Positions 1 through 6,834 of a DNA stretch of 42,348 bases are shown piece by piece (position 1 is the stretch's first letter; each line of letters starts with the position of its first letter). Origin of the DNA: Oscillospiraceae bacterium (lineage in GTDB: Bacteria > Bacillota > Clostridia > Oscillospirales > CAG-272); assembly GCA_015064065.1 (NCBI GenBank), contig SVSY01000004.1, positions 1 through 42,348 on the forward strand. Direction: 5' to 3'. The notes below the pieces were generated by a model. The model ran no database searches and had not been told where the DNA came from. It saw nothing but the letters and a program-made list of their open reading frames with translations. A program made the position numbers and the translations under genes.

Positions 1-4
1 TGGT

Positions 5-50
5 GATAAAATAAAAGTTATGCCCTCGCTCCATTTCGGAACGAGGGCAT
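5..50 (-). terminator. Rho-independent terminator
   Basis: A 9-bp stem (20-28 with 42-50, extended inside by TCC/GGA) is followed on the minus strand by a T-rich run ending near position 5. It lies about 60 bases past the stop codon of the minus-strand gene remnant at 109-330 and probably ended that gene. Confidence 0.65.
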
Positions 51-108
51 AATGTTATTCAGCGTAAAAATAAATTGAGTGTGTACCAAGGTTGATCGGC
101 AATGTAGG

Positions 109-330
109 TTATTCTGTTCCATCGTAATACTTGGTCATAGCAACAGTTGCATATCCGTTTTTCCCGTCTATGGTAATTTCGTAATCTATTCCATCAGACG
201 TTTTCTTTGCTACCTTGTAGCATTCAATCGAAAAATCCCTATGGAGCGTTGAGCTCCATAGGGATTTTCTGGTCGGAGTGACAGGGTAACTTCGCTTCGC
301 TACGTGATTCCCGCGCTCTCCGTCTGACAA
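109..330 (-). pseudogene. 3' remnant of an unidentified gene
   Basis: An open frame of 73 codons ends here. Only the last 40 or so residues (from about base 231 down to 109, reading IECYKVAKKTSDGIDYEITI and on) look like protein. The upstream part of the frame runs through a perfect terminator hairpin and a tRNA 3'-end copy, so its apparent start codon is an artefact. There is no ribosome binding site. I read it as the tail of a gene whose front was removed when the tRNA-Pro region was rearranged, because a proper terminator still follows its stop codon. The family is not recognised. It could also be an unrelated chance frame. Confidence 0.3.
232..268 (-). terminator. Terminator behind a tRNA 3'-end copy
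   Basis: A perfect 16-bp stem (232-247 with 253-268) with a 5-base loop ends in a T run on the minus strand. It sits directly after a 16-base copy of the tRNA-Pro 3' end (270-285), just as the intact tRNA is followed by its own terminator. It is therefore the likely terminator of the broken tRNA copy. Confidence 0.7.
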
Positions 331-369
331 GCGAGCTTGCCGATCTCCGAGCGGGGAATGCGAACCTGC
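270..369 (-). repeat. Broken tRNA-Pro copy, 3' half
   Basis: Bases 270-285 are identical to bases 447-462 of the intact tRNA-Pro: the encoded CCA, the acceptor 3' strand and part of the T stem. Bases 361-369 (CGAACCTGC) match 466-474, the other side of the T arm. In the intact gene these blocks are 3 bases apart; here 75 bases of GC-rich, partly palindromic DNA separate them, so this copy is interrupted in its T loop. The 16-base match is firm; the 9-base match is supported mainly by its order and position. Confidence 0.6.
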
Positions 370-410
370 ATTTTGCTACGCAAAACAGCTTCAAATTGAC
401 ACATCAAGCA

Positions 411-446
411 AAAAAGAAAAGATACCGTGAGGTATCTTTTCTTTTT
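411..446 (-). terminator. tRNA-Pro terminator
   Basis: The stem AAAAGATACC/GGTATCTTTT with a GTGA loop (core 417-440, longer A/T arms outside) directly follows the CCA end of tRNA-Pro on the minus strand and ends in a T-rich run. Its A/T arms on both sides could let it work in both directions. Confidence 0.85.
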
Positions 447-522
447 TGGTCGGAGTGACAGGATTCGAACCTGCGGCATCGACGTCCCAAACGTCGCGCG
501 CTACCAACTGCGCCACACCCCG
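447..522 (-). tRNA. tRNA-Pro (anticodon TGG)
   Basis: The reverse complement folds as a complete cloverleaf: acceptor stem CGGGGTG/CACTCCG with one G-T pair, a D arm with GCGCAGTTGGTAGCGC, an anticodon stem GACGT/ACGTC around loop TTTGGGA (anticodon TGG, reading CCN proline codons), and a T arm with GGTTCGAATCC. The 3' CCA is encoded in the DNA, with A as discriminator base, and a terminator follows at once. Parts of the same sequence recur on both sides (270-369 and 735-881), as if an older copy had been split around this one. Confidence 0.95.
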
Positions 523-1024
523 AAGTGTGAAAAATATTCGATTTTAGGTCATTTTCCGTAAGTGGTCAAATCTGTGGTCAAAACATTTTGTCGGTGTTTT
601 TTTGAAAAGGGTAACCGCCGAAAAAGTCAGTGTTTACAAGGGCGTTTTCTCAATGATTGCAAGGCTTTTCGTGGCTTTGCCTTTCGCGCAGAGCGCGTTT
701 TTGCCCGCGGGGGCGTCCCCCGCCGCCTGCATGCTCCCAAACGTCGCGCGCTTCCTGTTGCCGTTAGCGCATCGCGCGTCGCAAGGTATTGCTCGCGTTC
801 TGCGACGGCTGCCACTCCTTATTCCTCGCTTCATCCGCCACAGGCGGCGCTCGGAAACGTCCCCAACTGCGCCACACCACGAAATAATAGGTCACTGCGT
901 AATTATATCACAAAAATTTTATTTTTTCAAGCTATTTTTGTAATTTTATGATTTTTTCGCCGCCGTTTCGTAAGATGCATCACGAAACGGCGACGTTGTA
1001 TTTCTTTTTATATGGTCAAGCATA
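523..1024. other. Gene-free stretch with hairpins and tRNA shards
   Basis: No credible gene is seen. The two open frames of 113-129 codons lack ribosome binding sites and run through tRNA fragments. Contents: two direct copies of GTGGTCAAA (562-570, 574-582); a perfect GC hairpin GCGGGGG/CCCCCGC near 707-723; the 5' half of a broken tRNA-Pro (735-881); and an AT-rich spacer. The mix of a tRNA, split copies and short repeats resembles an old integration site, but no integrase gene is visible. Confidence 0.5.
735..881 (-). repeat. Broken tRNA-Pro copy, 5' half
   Basis: Bases 735-752 (18 bases) are identical to 485-502 of the intact tRNA (anticodon arm and one D-stem strand). Bases 863-878 (16 bases) are identical to 504-519 (D arm and acceptor 5' strand), followed by CGAAAT where the intact gene has CCGAAG. 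In the intact tRNA the two blocks are separated by one base; here 110 bases are inserted in the D loop. Read on the minus strand, these shards and those at 270-369 are in correct 5'-to-3' tRNA order with the intact tRNA nested between them. Confidence 0.75.
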
Positions 1025-2080
1025 TTATTTTTTCTTTGCAAGCGCCATATTTGCAAGCTTATCGCACAGCGAATCGTAGTCTATTCCGACAGCGGCGGCT
1101 TCTTGCGGGAGCAGGCTTGTCGGGGTCATTCCCGGAAGTGTATTCGCTTCAAGACACCAAAATTCTCCGTTATCATCAAGTATGTAATCAAATCTTGCGT
1201 ATCCGCCGAGTCTTAGTGCCGCAAATCCCTTTTTCGTTGCCTTGCTCACGGCATAGAGCTGTTCGGGCGTGATATTTGCGGGGCATATCTCTTCGGTCGC
1301 GTTTGCAACGTATTTATTTGCGTAGTCGTAAAATCCGCATTTTGGGATTATTTCTACGGGCGGTAGCGTCCTATCGTCAAGATACGCCTGAGTAAGCTCT
1401 CGTCCGAATATGCGCTGTTCGATCAGCACCGAGCTCTCGTATTTTGTTGCAAGCTCCAATGCACATCTCAGCTCTTCGCGGTCTTCGACCATAGATACTC
1501 CCACGCTTGAGCCGCAAGAGCAGGGCTTTACTATGCAAGGAAATCCTATCTTTTCTATTGCTTCCTCTATTGAAGCGTCGGGTCTTTCGGGGTCAAATCT
1601 TACCGAGTCGGGCGTGCGAACTCCCGCATCGCGCAGAAGCTTTTTAGCGATATCCTTATCCATCGCGAGCAGGCTTCCGATATATCCGCTTCCCGTGTAC
1701 GTAACGTCGAAAACGTCAAGTGTTGCCTGCAGCTGACCGTTTTCTCCCATATCTCCGTGAAGAGCGAGAAACGTGACGTCTGCGAGCTTACACATTTTAA
1801 TTACGTTTTCGCCTACAAGCTCGTTTCTGTTTCCGTTATTCTTTTTTATCTGCACGAGTTCCTCGGGGGAGGGCGCTCTCGAGCCTGCTGAATGTGACGC
1901 ATTATCAACGCTTGTGAAAAGCTTTATCGGATCTGCGCCGACGTCCTTTATTCCTTCGTAAACGTCGAGCATAAGGACCTTATGACCTTTTCTGCGAAGC
2001 GCGGATGATATAAGGGTTCCCGACGTGAGTGAGACGTTGCGTTCAGGCGAAAGACCGCCTGCAAGAACTACAATATTCAA
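1025..2080 (-). CDS. ddl: D-alanine--D-alanine ligase
   Basis: This ATP-grasp enzyme joins two D-alanines in the cytoplasm for the end of the peptidoglycan stem peptide. The 351 residues match the normal length. The N-terminal domain begins with NIVVLAGGLSPERNVSLTSG, typical of Ddl. A central KPCSCGSSVGV segment is the ATP-binding loop, and the C-terminal EANTLPGMTPTSLLPQ carries the metal-binding Glu and Asn and the substrate serine region. The start codon is TTG: the reverse complement reads AAGGAGAAAAGATTTTG, giving a well-placed ribosome site. It lies 38 bases after prmC on the same strand, so the two are probably co-transcribed. A Ddl-family vancomycin-type D-Ala-D-Lac ligase is less likely, since no van genes are near. 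Confidence 0.92.
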   Translation of the reverse strand: MNIVVLAGGLSPERNVSLTSGTLISSALRRKGHKVLMLDVYEGIKDVGADPIKLFTSVDNASHSAGSRAPSPEELVQIKKNNGNRNELVGENVIKMCKLADVTFLALHGDMGENGQLQATLDVFDVTYTGSGYIGSLLAMDKDIAKKLLRDAGVRTPDSVRFDPERPDASIEEAIEKIGFPCIVKPCSCGSSVGVSMVEDREELRCALELATKYESSVLIEQRIFGRELTQAYLDDRTLPPVEIIPKCGFYDYANKYVANATEEICPANITPEQLYAVSKATKKGFAALRLGGYARFDYILDDNGEFWCLEANTLPGMTPTSLLPQEAAAVGIDYDSLCDKLANMALAKKK

Positions 2081-2118
2081 AATCTTTTCTCCTTATCAGT
2101 AATAAGACGTACAATAAT

Positions 2119-2985
2119 TTATACGCCTATACCGTCCGAAATATTATCGTCGATGCTTGGTCTGCGGTCGTATTTGAGATAGGCTACGCGGTCGTTCCCG
2201 CCGTAATCCTTGAATATCTCGCATCTCATTCCCGCATTTCCTGCTATCGTCGAGACTGCTTTTGCCTGATCACAGCCGATCTCAAGCAGCATTATTCCGC
2301 CTTCTGTCAGATATTTTCCGTATTCTCCGATAATAACTCTGTAAAAATCAAGTCCGTCGTCGCCGCCGTCAAGTGCCGCTTCGGGTTCGAATGCGAGCTC
2401 CTCGTCGAGCAGAGGTATCTGATGTGTCTCGACGTAGGGAGGATTTGAAAGTATGCAATCGAAGCTACCAAGCTCATCCATAAAATCGGGGCAGAGAACG
2501 TCCTTAGCGATAAATCCCACTCTGTCTCCAACTCGGTTGCTCTCTGCATTTTCTCTTGCCACCTCAAGCGTGTCGGGGAAAAGGTCTACTGCGACCGCTC
2601 TGCAATCCTGTCTTGCGGCGAGCGTTGAGATAGCGACACAGCCGCTACCCGTGCACAGATCGATAATGCGGGCATTTTCGGGTATGAGCCTTATAGCAAG
2701 TTCGACAAGCTTTTCGGTATCCTGACGGGGAATGAGCGTGTTTTCATTTACGCGGTAGGTCTCGTTGCAAAAATCCCAATATCCGAGTATGTATTGAAGA
2801 GGATATCGCTCACAACGCTTTTTTACAGCAGCTAAAAGCTCGGGCGAGTCGAAATCCTCATCGTGACGCAGGAGAAGATCTGCCTTGTTTATATTGCAAA
2901 AGCGGCAGATGAGCATAGCTGCTTCGCCACGGTTATTTTCTATCTCTGCCGTCGCCAAGGCGTTGCAGACGTCGTTATATGTCAT
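2119..2985 (-). CDS. prmC: Peptide chain release factor N5-glutamine methyltransferase
   Basis: PrmC methylates the glutamine of the GGQ motif of release factors 1 and 2, using S-adenosylmethionine, and so sharpens translation termination. The 288-residue product has the expected N-terminal helical domain, then YPLQYILGYWDFCNETYRVN and LIPRQDTEKLVE, the SAM-binding IDLCTGSGCVAIS, and the signature NPPY motif in SNPPYVETHQIP. The frame is open to 3024, but the ATG at 2985 has a GGAGG at 2991-2995 and gives a natural PrmC start (MTYNDVCNAL). It is the upstream gene of a likely prmC-ddl operon; a TATAAT lies upstream on the minus strand near 3035, with no clear -35 box. Confidence 0.92.
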   Translation of the reverse strand: MTYNDVCNALATAEIENNRGEAAMLICRFCNINKADLLLRHDEDFDSPELLAAVKKRCERYPLQYILGYWDFCNETYRVNENTLIPRQDTEKLVELAIRLIPENARIIDLCTGSGCVAISTLAARQDCRAVAVDLFPDTLEVARENAESNRVGDRVGFIAKDVLCPDFMDELGSFDCILSNPPYVETHQIPLLDEELAFEPEAALDGGDDGLDFYRVIIGEYGKYLTEGGIMLLEIGCDQAKAVSTIAGNAGMRCEIFKDYGGNDRVAYLKYDRRPSIDDNISDGIGV

Positions 2986-3149
2986 AAAAACCTCCGAATA
3001 AAGTACTTGCGCACAAAGTTCCACTATATATTATAACAGATTTTTTCGTCGAATAAAAGAGATATTTGAAAAATAATTTATTTTTTATTTTTTTATTTGA
3101 ACAAAAAGTTAAAAATGCTTTAATAAGCTAAAAAAATTAAAAAAATCTA

Positions 3150-3177
3150 TTGCAATTTCTTAAAAATATGGTATACT
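3150..3177 (+). promoter_or_regulatory. Sigma-A promoter of the small membrane protein gene
   Basis: TTGCAA (3150-3155) and TATACT (3172-3177) with a 16-base spacer in very AT-rich DNA, about 60 bases before the start codon at 3236. An extra TATAAT follows at 3177-3182. Confidence 0.6.
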
Positions 3178-3235
3178 ATAATCAGTATATTTGGATGTTA
3201 ATTCAAAATAACCTATAAAATAAGGAGGAATCAAA

Positions 3236-3472
3236 ATGTTTAATTTCGGTAAGAAGAAGACTAACTACGGCAAGATCATTGCTATTACTGTAGCTTGCGT
3301 TGCAGCAGCAAGTGCAATTGCTTTCGTTGTTTACAAGCTCATCAAGAAGTACACAGAGGATCTCGTATACGATTGCGACGACCTTCTCGACGAGTGCGAC
3401 GATTGCGATCTCGCAATTGACGATGCTGAAGAGGTAGAGGAAGCTGAAGAGCTCGTTGAAGCTGCTGAGTGA
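3236..3472 (+). CDS. Small single-span membrane protein with acidic tail
   Basis: A 78-residue protein with a clear AAGGAGG ribosome site, its own promoter and its own terminator. A basic N-terminus (FGKKKTNYGK) precedes one hydrophobic helix at about residues 14-34, a short basic stretch KLIKKY, then an extremely acidic tail rich in Asp and Glu (DDLLDECDDCDLAIDDAEEV...) with three cysteines. By the positive-inside rule the N-terminus is probably cytoplasmic, but the KKY after the helix weakens that. No function is known to me. The codon choice (GCA, AAG, CTC-rich) looks like that of a well-expressed gene. It may be co-transcribed with mnmE when the terminator is read through. Confidence 0.8.
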   Translation: MFNFGKKKTNYGKIIAITVACVAAASAIAFVVYKLIKKYTEDLVYDCDDLLDECDDCDLAIDDAEEVEEAEELVEAAE

Positions 3473-3482
3473 TCTCTGCGAT

Positions 3483-3512
3483 AAAAAGCTGTCGCGTTTG
3501 CGACAGCTTTTT
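3483..3512 (+). terminator. Rho-independent terminator
   Basis: Stem AAAAAGCTGTCGC/GCGACAGCTTTTT with a GTTT loop, ending in a T run, ten bases after the stop codon of the small membrane protein. Confidence 0.9.
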
Positions 3513-3566
3513 AAATATGTAGGGCTCGCAAGACCGAGTCCTATTTTATTTTGAAAGGGTCTGCTT

Positions 3567-4967
3567 ATGAACTTACTTGATACGATAGCCGCCGTTTCCA
3601 CGCCCTACGGCAAGGGCGGAGTGGCTCTCATACGCATATCGGGCGATAGCGCGATAGAGATAGCCGACAGGGTATTCGCGGCTCGCTCGGGCAAAAGACT
3701 GTGCGAGTGTGAGCACGCGAAAATGGTTTACGGCGAGATATATATGCCCGACGACAGAGACAGGCATACGGGAATAGACGACGTTATGGCGGTCGTATTT
3801 CGCGCACCTCACTCGTTTACGGGTGAGGAAACAGTTGAGATAAGCTGTCACGGAGGAATACTCGTAACTAAAAAGGTGCTCTCCGCGGTACTTCTTGCGG
3901 GGGCAAGAGCGGCTCAAGCGGGCGAATTTACGCGCAGAGCTTACGTATCGGGAAAGCTGAAGCTGACCGAGGCGGAGTCGCTGGGTGATCTGCTTGAAGC
4001 GCGCAGTGAGAGCCAACTTGCGCTCGCACGCGGAGGAATGAAGGGAAGACTGTCGAAAAAAATGAGCGAGCTTTACGAACGCTTGCGATCGGTGCTCACG
4101 AGCATATATGCAGTTATAGATTTTCCCGACGAGGATCTCTCTGAGATGAGCCGAGAGGAGATGGAGATGCATCTGTGCGAGATACGTGACGGAGTTGAAG
4201 CACTAAAGGCTACGTACGGCACGGGAGGAGCGGTCAGCGAGGGAATACCCACCGTTATATGCGGTCGCACGAACGCCGGAAAAAGCTCGGTATATAACAG
4301 AATACTCGGTTACGATGCGGCAATAGTTACTGACGTTGAGGGGACTACGCGCGACGTACTGCGCGAGACGGCTATAGTCGGGAAGGCTACGCTTTTGCTT
4401 TCGGATACGGCGGGACTTCGCGATACCGACGACAAGGTCGAGAGCATAGGAATTGAGCGTTCTATCCGCGAGATAGAGGGCGCTGAGCTTATTCTTGCCG
4501 TGTTTGACGCTTCGCGTGAGCCGACAGAGGACGACGCGATGCTGTGCGAAAGGATAGCAGAATCAGGCAAGCCGTCGGTCGCGCTTTTAAATAAGAGCGA
4601 TCTTGGAGTTGAGCCTTCCGCTAAGCTTGTTGAGCTTTGCGCTCGCTTTAGCAGGACGGTATCGGTGTCTGCGGCGACGGGAGACGGGTTCGATGAGCTT
4701 TCAAAGGTCATAGACGATATGTTTATCGACGGCGACATAGATATGGAAAACGATGCCGTCGTAACGGGAGCGCGTCAGTATTCGGCACTTTGCAGCTGCT
4801 GTGAGCTGCTTTTGCGCGCGATATCCGATATGAGAGCGGGAATGTCGCTCGACGCTTGCTGTGTAGGTGTTGAATGTGCTATGTCGGCACTCGGTGAGGT
4901 CGACGGACGCGAGATCGGAGAAGAGATAGTCGCAGAGATATTTTCACATTTCTGCGTTGGAAAATAA
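3567..4967 (+). CDS. mnmE: tRNA uridine-5-carboxymethylaminomethyl modification GTPase
   Basis: MnmE works with MnmG to modify uridine 34 in the wobble position of several tRNAs, using GTP, potassium and a tetrahydrofolate one-carbon unit. The 466 residues have the standard build: an N-terminal TrmE domain with TIAAVSTPYGKGGVALIRIS and the folate-binding loop region, a helical domain split by the G domain, and a C-terminal helix. G motifs are visible: GRTNAGKSS (233-241), DTAGLRD (from 280) and NKSD (342-345). The protein ends FCVGK, with the conserved catalytic cysteine at 463 that completes the family's C(I/L/V)GK tail. The ribosome site is GAAAGGG. mnmG is not nearby, unlike the mnmE-mnmG pairs of many Firmicutes. 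Confidence 0.95.
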   Translation: MNLLDTIAAVSTPYGKGGVALIRISGDSAIEIADRVFAARSGKRLCECEHAKMVYGEIYMPDDRDRHTGIDDVMAVVFRAPHSFTGEETVEISCHGGILVTKKVLSAVLLAGARAAQAGEFTRRAYVSGKLKLTEAESLGDLLEARSESQLALARGGMKGRLSKKMSELYERLRSVLTSIYAVIDFPDEDLSEMSREEMEMHLCEIRDGVEALKATYGTGGAVSEGIPTVICGRTNAGKSSVYNRILGYDAAIVTDVEGTTRDVLRETAIVGKATLLLSDTAGLRDTDDKVESIGIERSIREIEGAELILAVFDASREPTEDDAMLCERIAESGKPSVALLNKSDLGVEPSAKLVELCARFSRTVSVSAATGDGFDELSKVIDDMFIDGDIDMENDAVVTGARQYSALCSCCELLLRAISDMRAGMSLDACCVGVECAMSALGEVDGREIGEEIVAEIFSHFCVGK

Positions 4968-4998
4968 AAAGAGTAAAAGCAGAAATGCTTCATAATAA

Positions 4999-5040
4999 AA
5001 ATGCACAAGGTCGCTTTTTTACGGACTTGTGCATTTTTTA
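4999..5040 (+). terminator. mnmE terminator
   Basis: AAATGCACAAG (4999-5009) pairs with CTTGTGCATTT (5026-5036), followed by a T run. It separates mnmE from the convergent SHOCT gene pair and may serve both strands. Confidence 0.85.
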
Positions 5041-5055
5041 GTTCATAGGATTAAC

Positions 5056-5847
5056 TTATAATTCCAAAAATTCTTTTTTCTTTTTTTCGAATTCTTCTTG
5101 TGTAATGATTCCATCGTCGAGCATTTTTTTGTATTCCTCGATGATATTTATATTGTCGAGTTTATCGCTTGCTTTGTCTGCTGCGCTTTGTTCCATTTTG
5201 CGTTTTTCGCTTTGAATTTGATTTACGCGTTGCTTGACTAATGCGTCAGCTCGTTGATCTAACGCGTTTGTTTTATTCTTTTTTTCAGATTTTCCTACCG
5301 AGATTAGGGAATACAGTCCTAATAAAAGTCCGACTATTGCATAAACCGCCAATTCGGCGTAATAAAAAATCGTCCCAGAAGAACTAAGAGCGGAAACGTC
5401 GATCTTTTTCCCAAAAAGGAAAATGAAAGAATCAGAAGAAGAAGGATCAAACATTTCACCAAGAATCCATGCGGTAACAAAGAAACTGAATCCAAGTAAT
5501 AAGGAGAAAAGCGCAGGTGTCATCCGCTTGTATGCAATATCTACGTAGAGGGAATCGACTTCATTTTCTTTTTGAGAAAATCTATCTTTTGAAAATATGG
5601 TTTTCAGAATAGGTTTCAAACAGAAAATAGCGCTTAAAAGATAAAGAATTAAAAAAATCAGATGTACGTACTTGATAGGTGCATCAAATTTGATTTCACC
5701 CATAATGAGCGCTGCTACGAATTGAATTCCATTTCGTCCTCGTATCGGAACTAAAAACGCAAGCGCAAAATAAACGAACCAAAAAAACAGAGCCGTCGTT
5801 CCTTTAACTACAAATTTTCTTATGTCTTTTTTTGTTATTTGTGTCAT
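5056..5847 (-). CDS. Four-span membrane protein with SHOCT-type C-terminus
   Basis: 263 residues, not recognised as a named family. Four hydrophobic helices are visible: around TALFFWFVYFALAFLV, VHLIFLILYLLSAIF, LFSLLLGFSFFVTAWIL and YYAELAVYAIVGLLLG. They are followed by a charged coiled-coil-like region rich in Lys, Gln and Glu. The last 30 residues (EEYKKMLDDGIITQEEFEKK...) fit the SHOCT domain, a short helical module at the ends of many bacterial proteins, with the diagnostic G-I-I-T-x-E-E-F. A GGGAG ribosome site precedes the ATG. It begins 18 bases after the stop of the upstream membrane gene, so the two form an operon under the repressor-controlled promoter at 6757-6785. The paired architecture suggests the two proteins interact. 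Confidence 0.75.
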   Translation of the reverse strand: MTQITKKDIRKFVVKGTTALFFWFVYFALAFLVPIRGRNGIQFVAALIMGEIKFDAPIKYVHLIFLILYLLSAIFCLKPILKTIFSKDRFSQKENEVDSLYVDIAYKRMTPALFSLLLGFSFFVTAWILGEMFDPSSSDSFIFLFGKKIDVSALSSSGTIFYYAELAVYAIVGLLLGLYSLISVGKSEKKNKTNALDQRADALVKQRVNQIQSEKRKMEQSAADKASDKLDNINIIEEYKKMLDDGIITQEEFEKKKKEFLEL

Positions 5848-5865
5848 GATATTTCTCCCTATTAA

Positions 5866-6726
5866 TTACTCAAGCATTTTTTTAATTTTGATGAACTCCT
5901 CGGGAGTAATGATGGATTGTTTTTCCGCTTCTTTTAACTTTTTCAGTATCGCAATGCGTTCTTCTTCCGTAATATTTCCGAGATCAATATGTATATTTAA
6001 GATAGCGGTTTTAACAGTTTCAATTTTGCGAGTATATTCGTATTCTGTTAGAACTTCAGCGGCATAAAGATCCTTATATTTTAAGAATAACTGAAGCTGT
6101 TGGTCTAAAAGGTTGAAAGGGGAATTTGTTTGGGATTCTTTTTCTTCTAATTCGCTTATAAATTCATTTCGTTTATGGCAAGCAAGCATAAATACAAAAA
6201 ATTGAAGAATTGGTGGGATAAAAGCAAGTGTAATTGTTGGTGAAAAGGCCATTCCGTTGATTTCAACAAAAGAGATATATGAGGTAAGCAAAAAGTATAT
6301 TATTAACAAAATAAAACGAAAACGAACTTCCGAAAACAATTGCTTCATAATGTCGCGGTCAGAAGCTCCCTGTTCGCGAATAAAGGTGATACCTCTAAAG
6401 CCGCCGGAAAGACCGTCTTCGAGAGTTACCAGTCCGATAATTAAAAATAGAAATTGAAAAATAATTAATACTATTTTCCATAAATCAGCGTTCTTTGAAA
6501 ATGATAAAATTTGAAAACCGGATAGAGAATCAAGTCCTTCTATTGTTTCTAACAACTCTATTTTTGAAAATAATTTGAATAAATATTGAAATCCCCATTC
6601 TGCTTTGGTTGCAATTCCAAGATTTAAGTAAAAAATCGGAATAAAAAGTGCTGAAAGCAGAACTATTCCCGATAAAATAGTTAAGATTTTCATTGTGGAA
6701 AAAGTGGCTTTGTTTTTTTCGTTCAT
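5866..6726 (-). CDS. Second four-span membrane protein with SHOCT-like C-terminus
   Basis: 286 residues with the same plan as its neighbour: a short basic N-terminus, a first helix at about 13-36 (ILTILSGIVLLSALFIPIF), further helices around IVLIIFQFLFLIIGLVTL, FILLIIYFLLTSYISFV and ITLAFIPPILQFFVFMLA, then a charged cytosolic tail ending KEAEKQSIITPEEFIKIKKM, a SHOCT-like module. Between helices 1 and 2 about 40 residues probably face outside. It is the first gene of the pair; GGAGG lies just before the ATG. The DNA is clearly more AT-rich than the surrounding housekeeping genes, which hints at acquisition. No function can be given from sequence alone. Confidence 0.72.
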   Translation of the reverse strand: MNEKNKATFSTMKILTILSGIVLLSALFIPIFYLNLGIATKAEWGFQYLFKLFSKIELLETIEGLDSLSGFQILSFSKNADLWKIVLIIFQFLFLIIGLVTLEDGLSGGFRGITFIREQGASDRDIMKQLFSEVRFRFILLIIYFLLTSYISFVEINGMAFSPTITLAFIPPILQFFVFMLACHKRNEFISELEEKESQTNSPFNLLDQQLQLFLKYKDLYAAEVLTEYEYTRKIETVKTAILNIHIDLGNITEEERIAILKKLKEAEKQSIITPEEFIKIKKMLE

Positions 6727-6753
6727 ACTGTTATTCCTCCAATATATTATGTA

Positions 6754-6823
6754 TACATTATATAACGTAAAAGTCTATTTGTCAATAGTATTTTGATATA
6801 TAATTTTTACATAATATAATGTA
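6754..6823. promoter_or_regulatory. Divergent promoter with two matched palindromic operators
   Basis: On the minus strand, TTGACA (6785-6780) and TATAAT (6762-6757) with a 17-base spacer drive the membrane gene pair. On the plus strand a TATAAT at 6799-6804 lies upstream of the repressor. Two 16-base near-palindromes, TACATTATATAACGTA (6754-6769) and TACATAATATAATGTA (6808-6823), are inverted copies of each other at 14 of 16 positions. The first covers the -10 box of the membrane operon; the second covers the probable transcription start of the repressor gene and ends next to its ribosome site. This is the layout expected for one repressor controlling both sides. Confidence 0.75.
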
Positions 6824-6834
6824 GAGGTGTTATG

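Noticed and set aside
562..951. Open frames of 113-129 codons on the plus strand and 62-66 codons on the minus strand in this stretch
   Set aside because: They run through tRNA fragments and a GC hairpin, have no ribosome site, and give arginine/alanine-rich chains without domain features.
3513..3566. A separate promoter for mnmE
   Set aside because: The spacer holds a weak GGGCTCG/CCGAGTCC hairpin but no acceptable -35 and -10 pair; read-through from the small upstream gene is possible.
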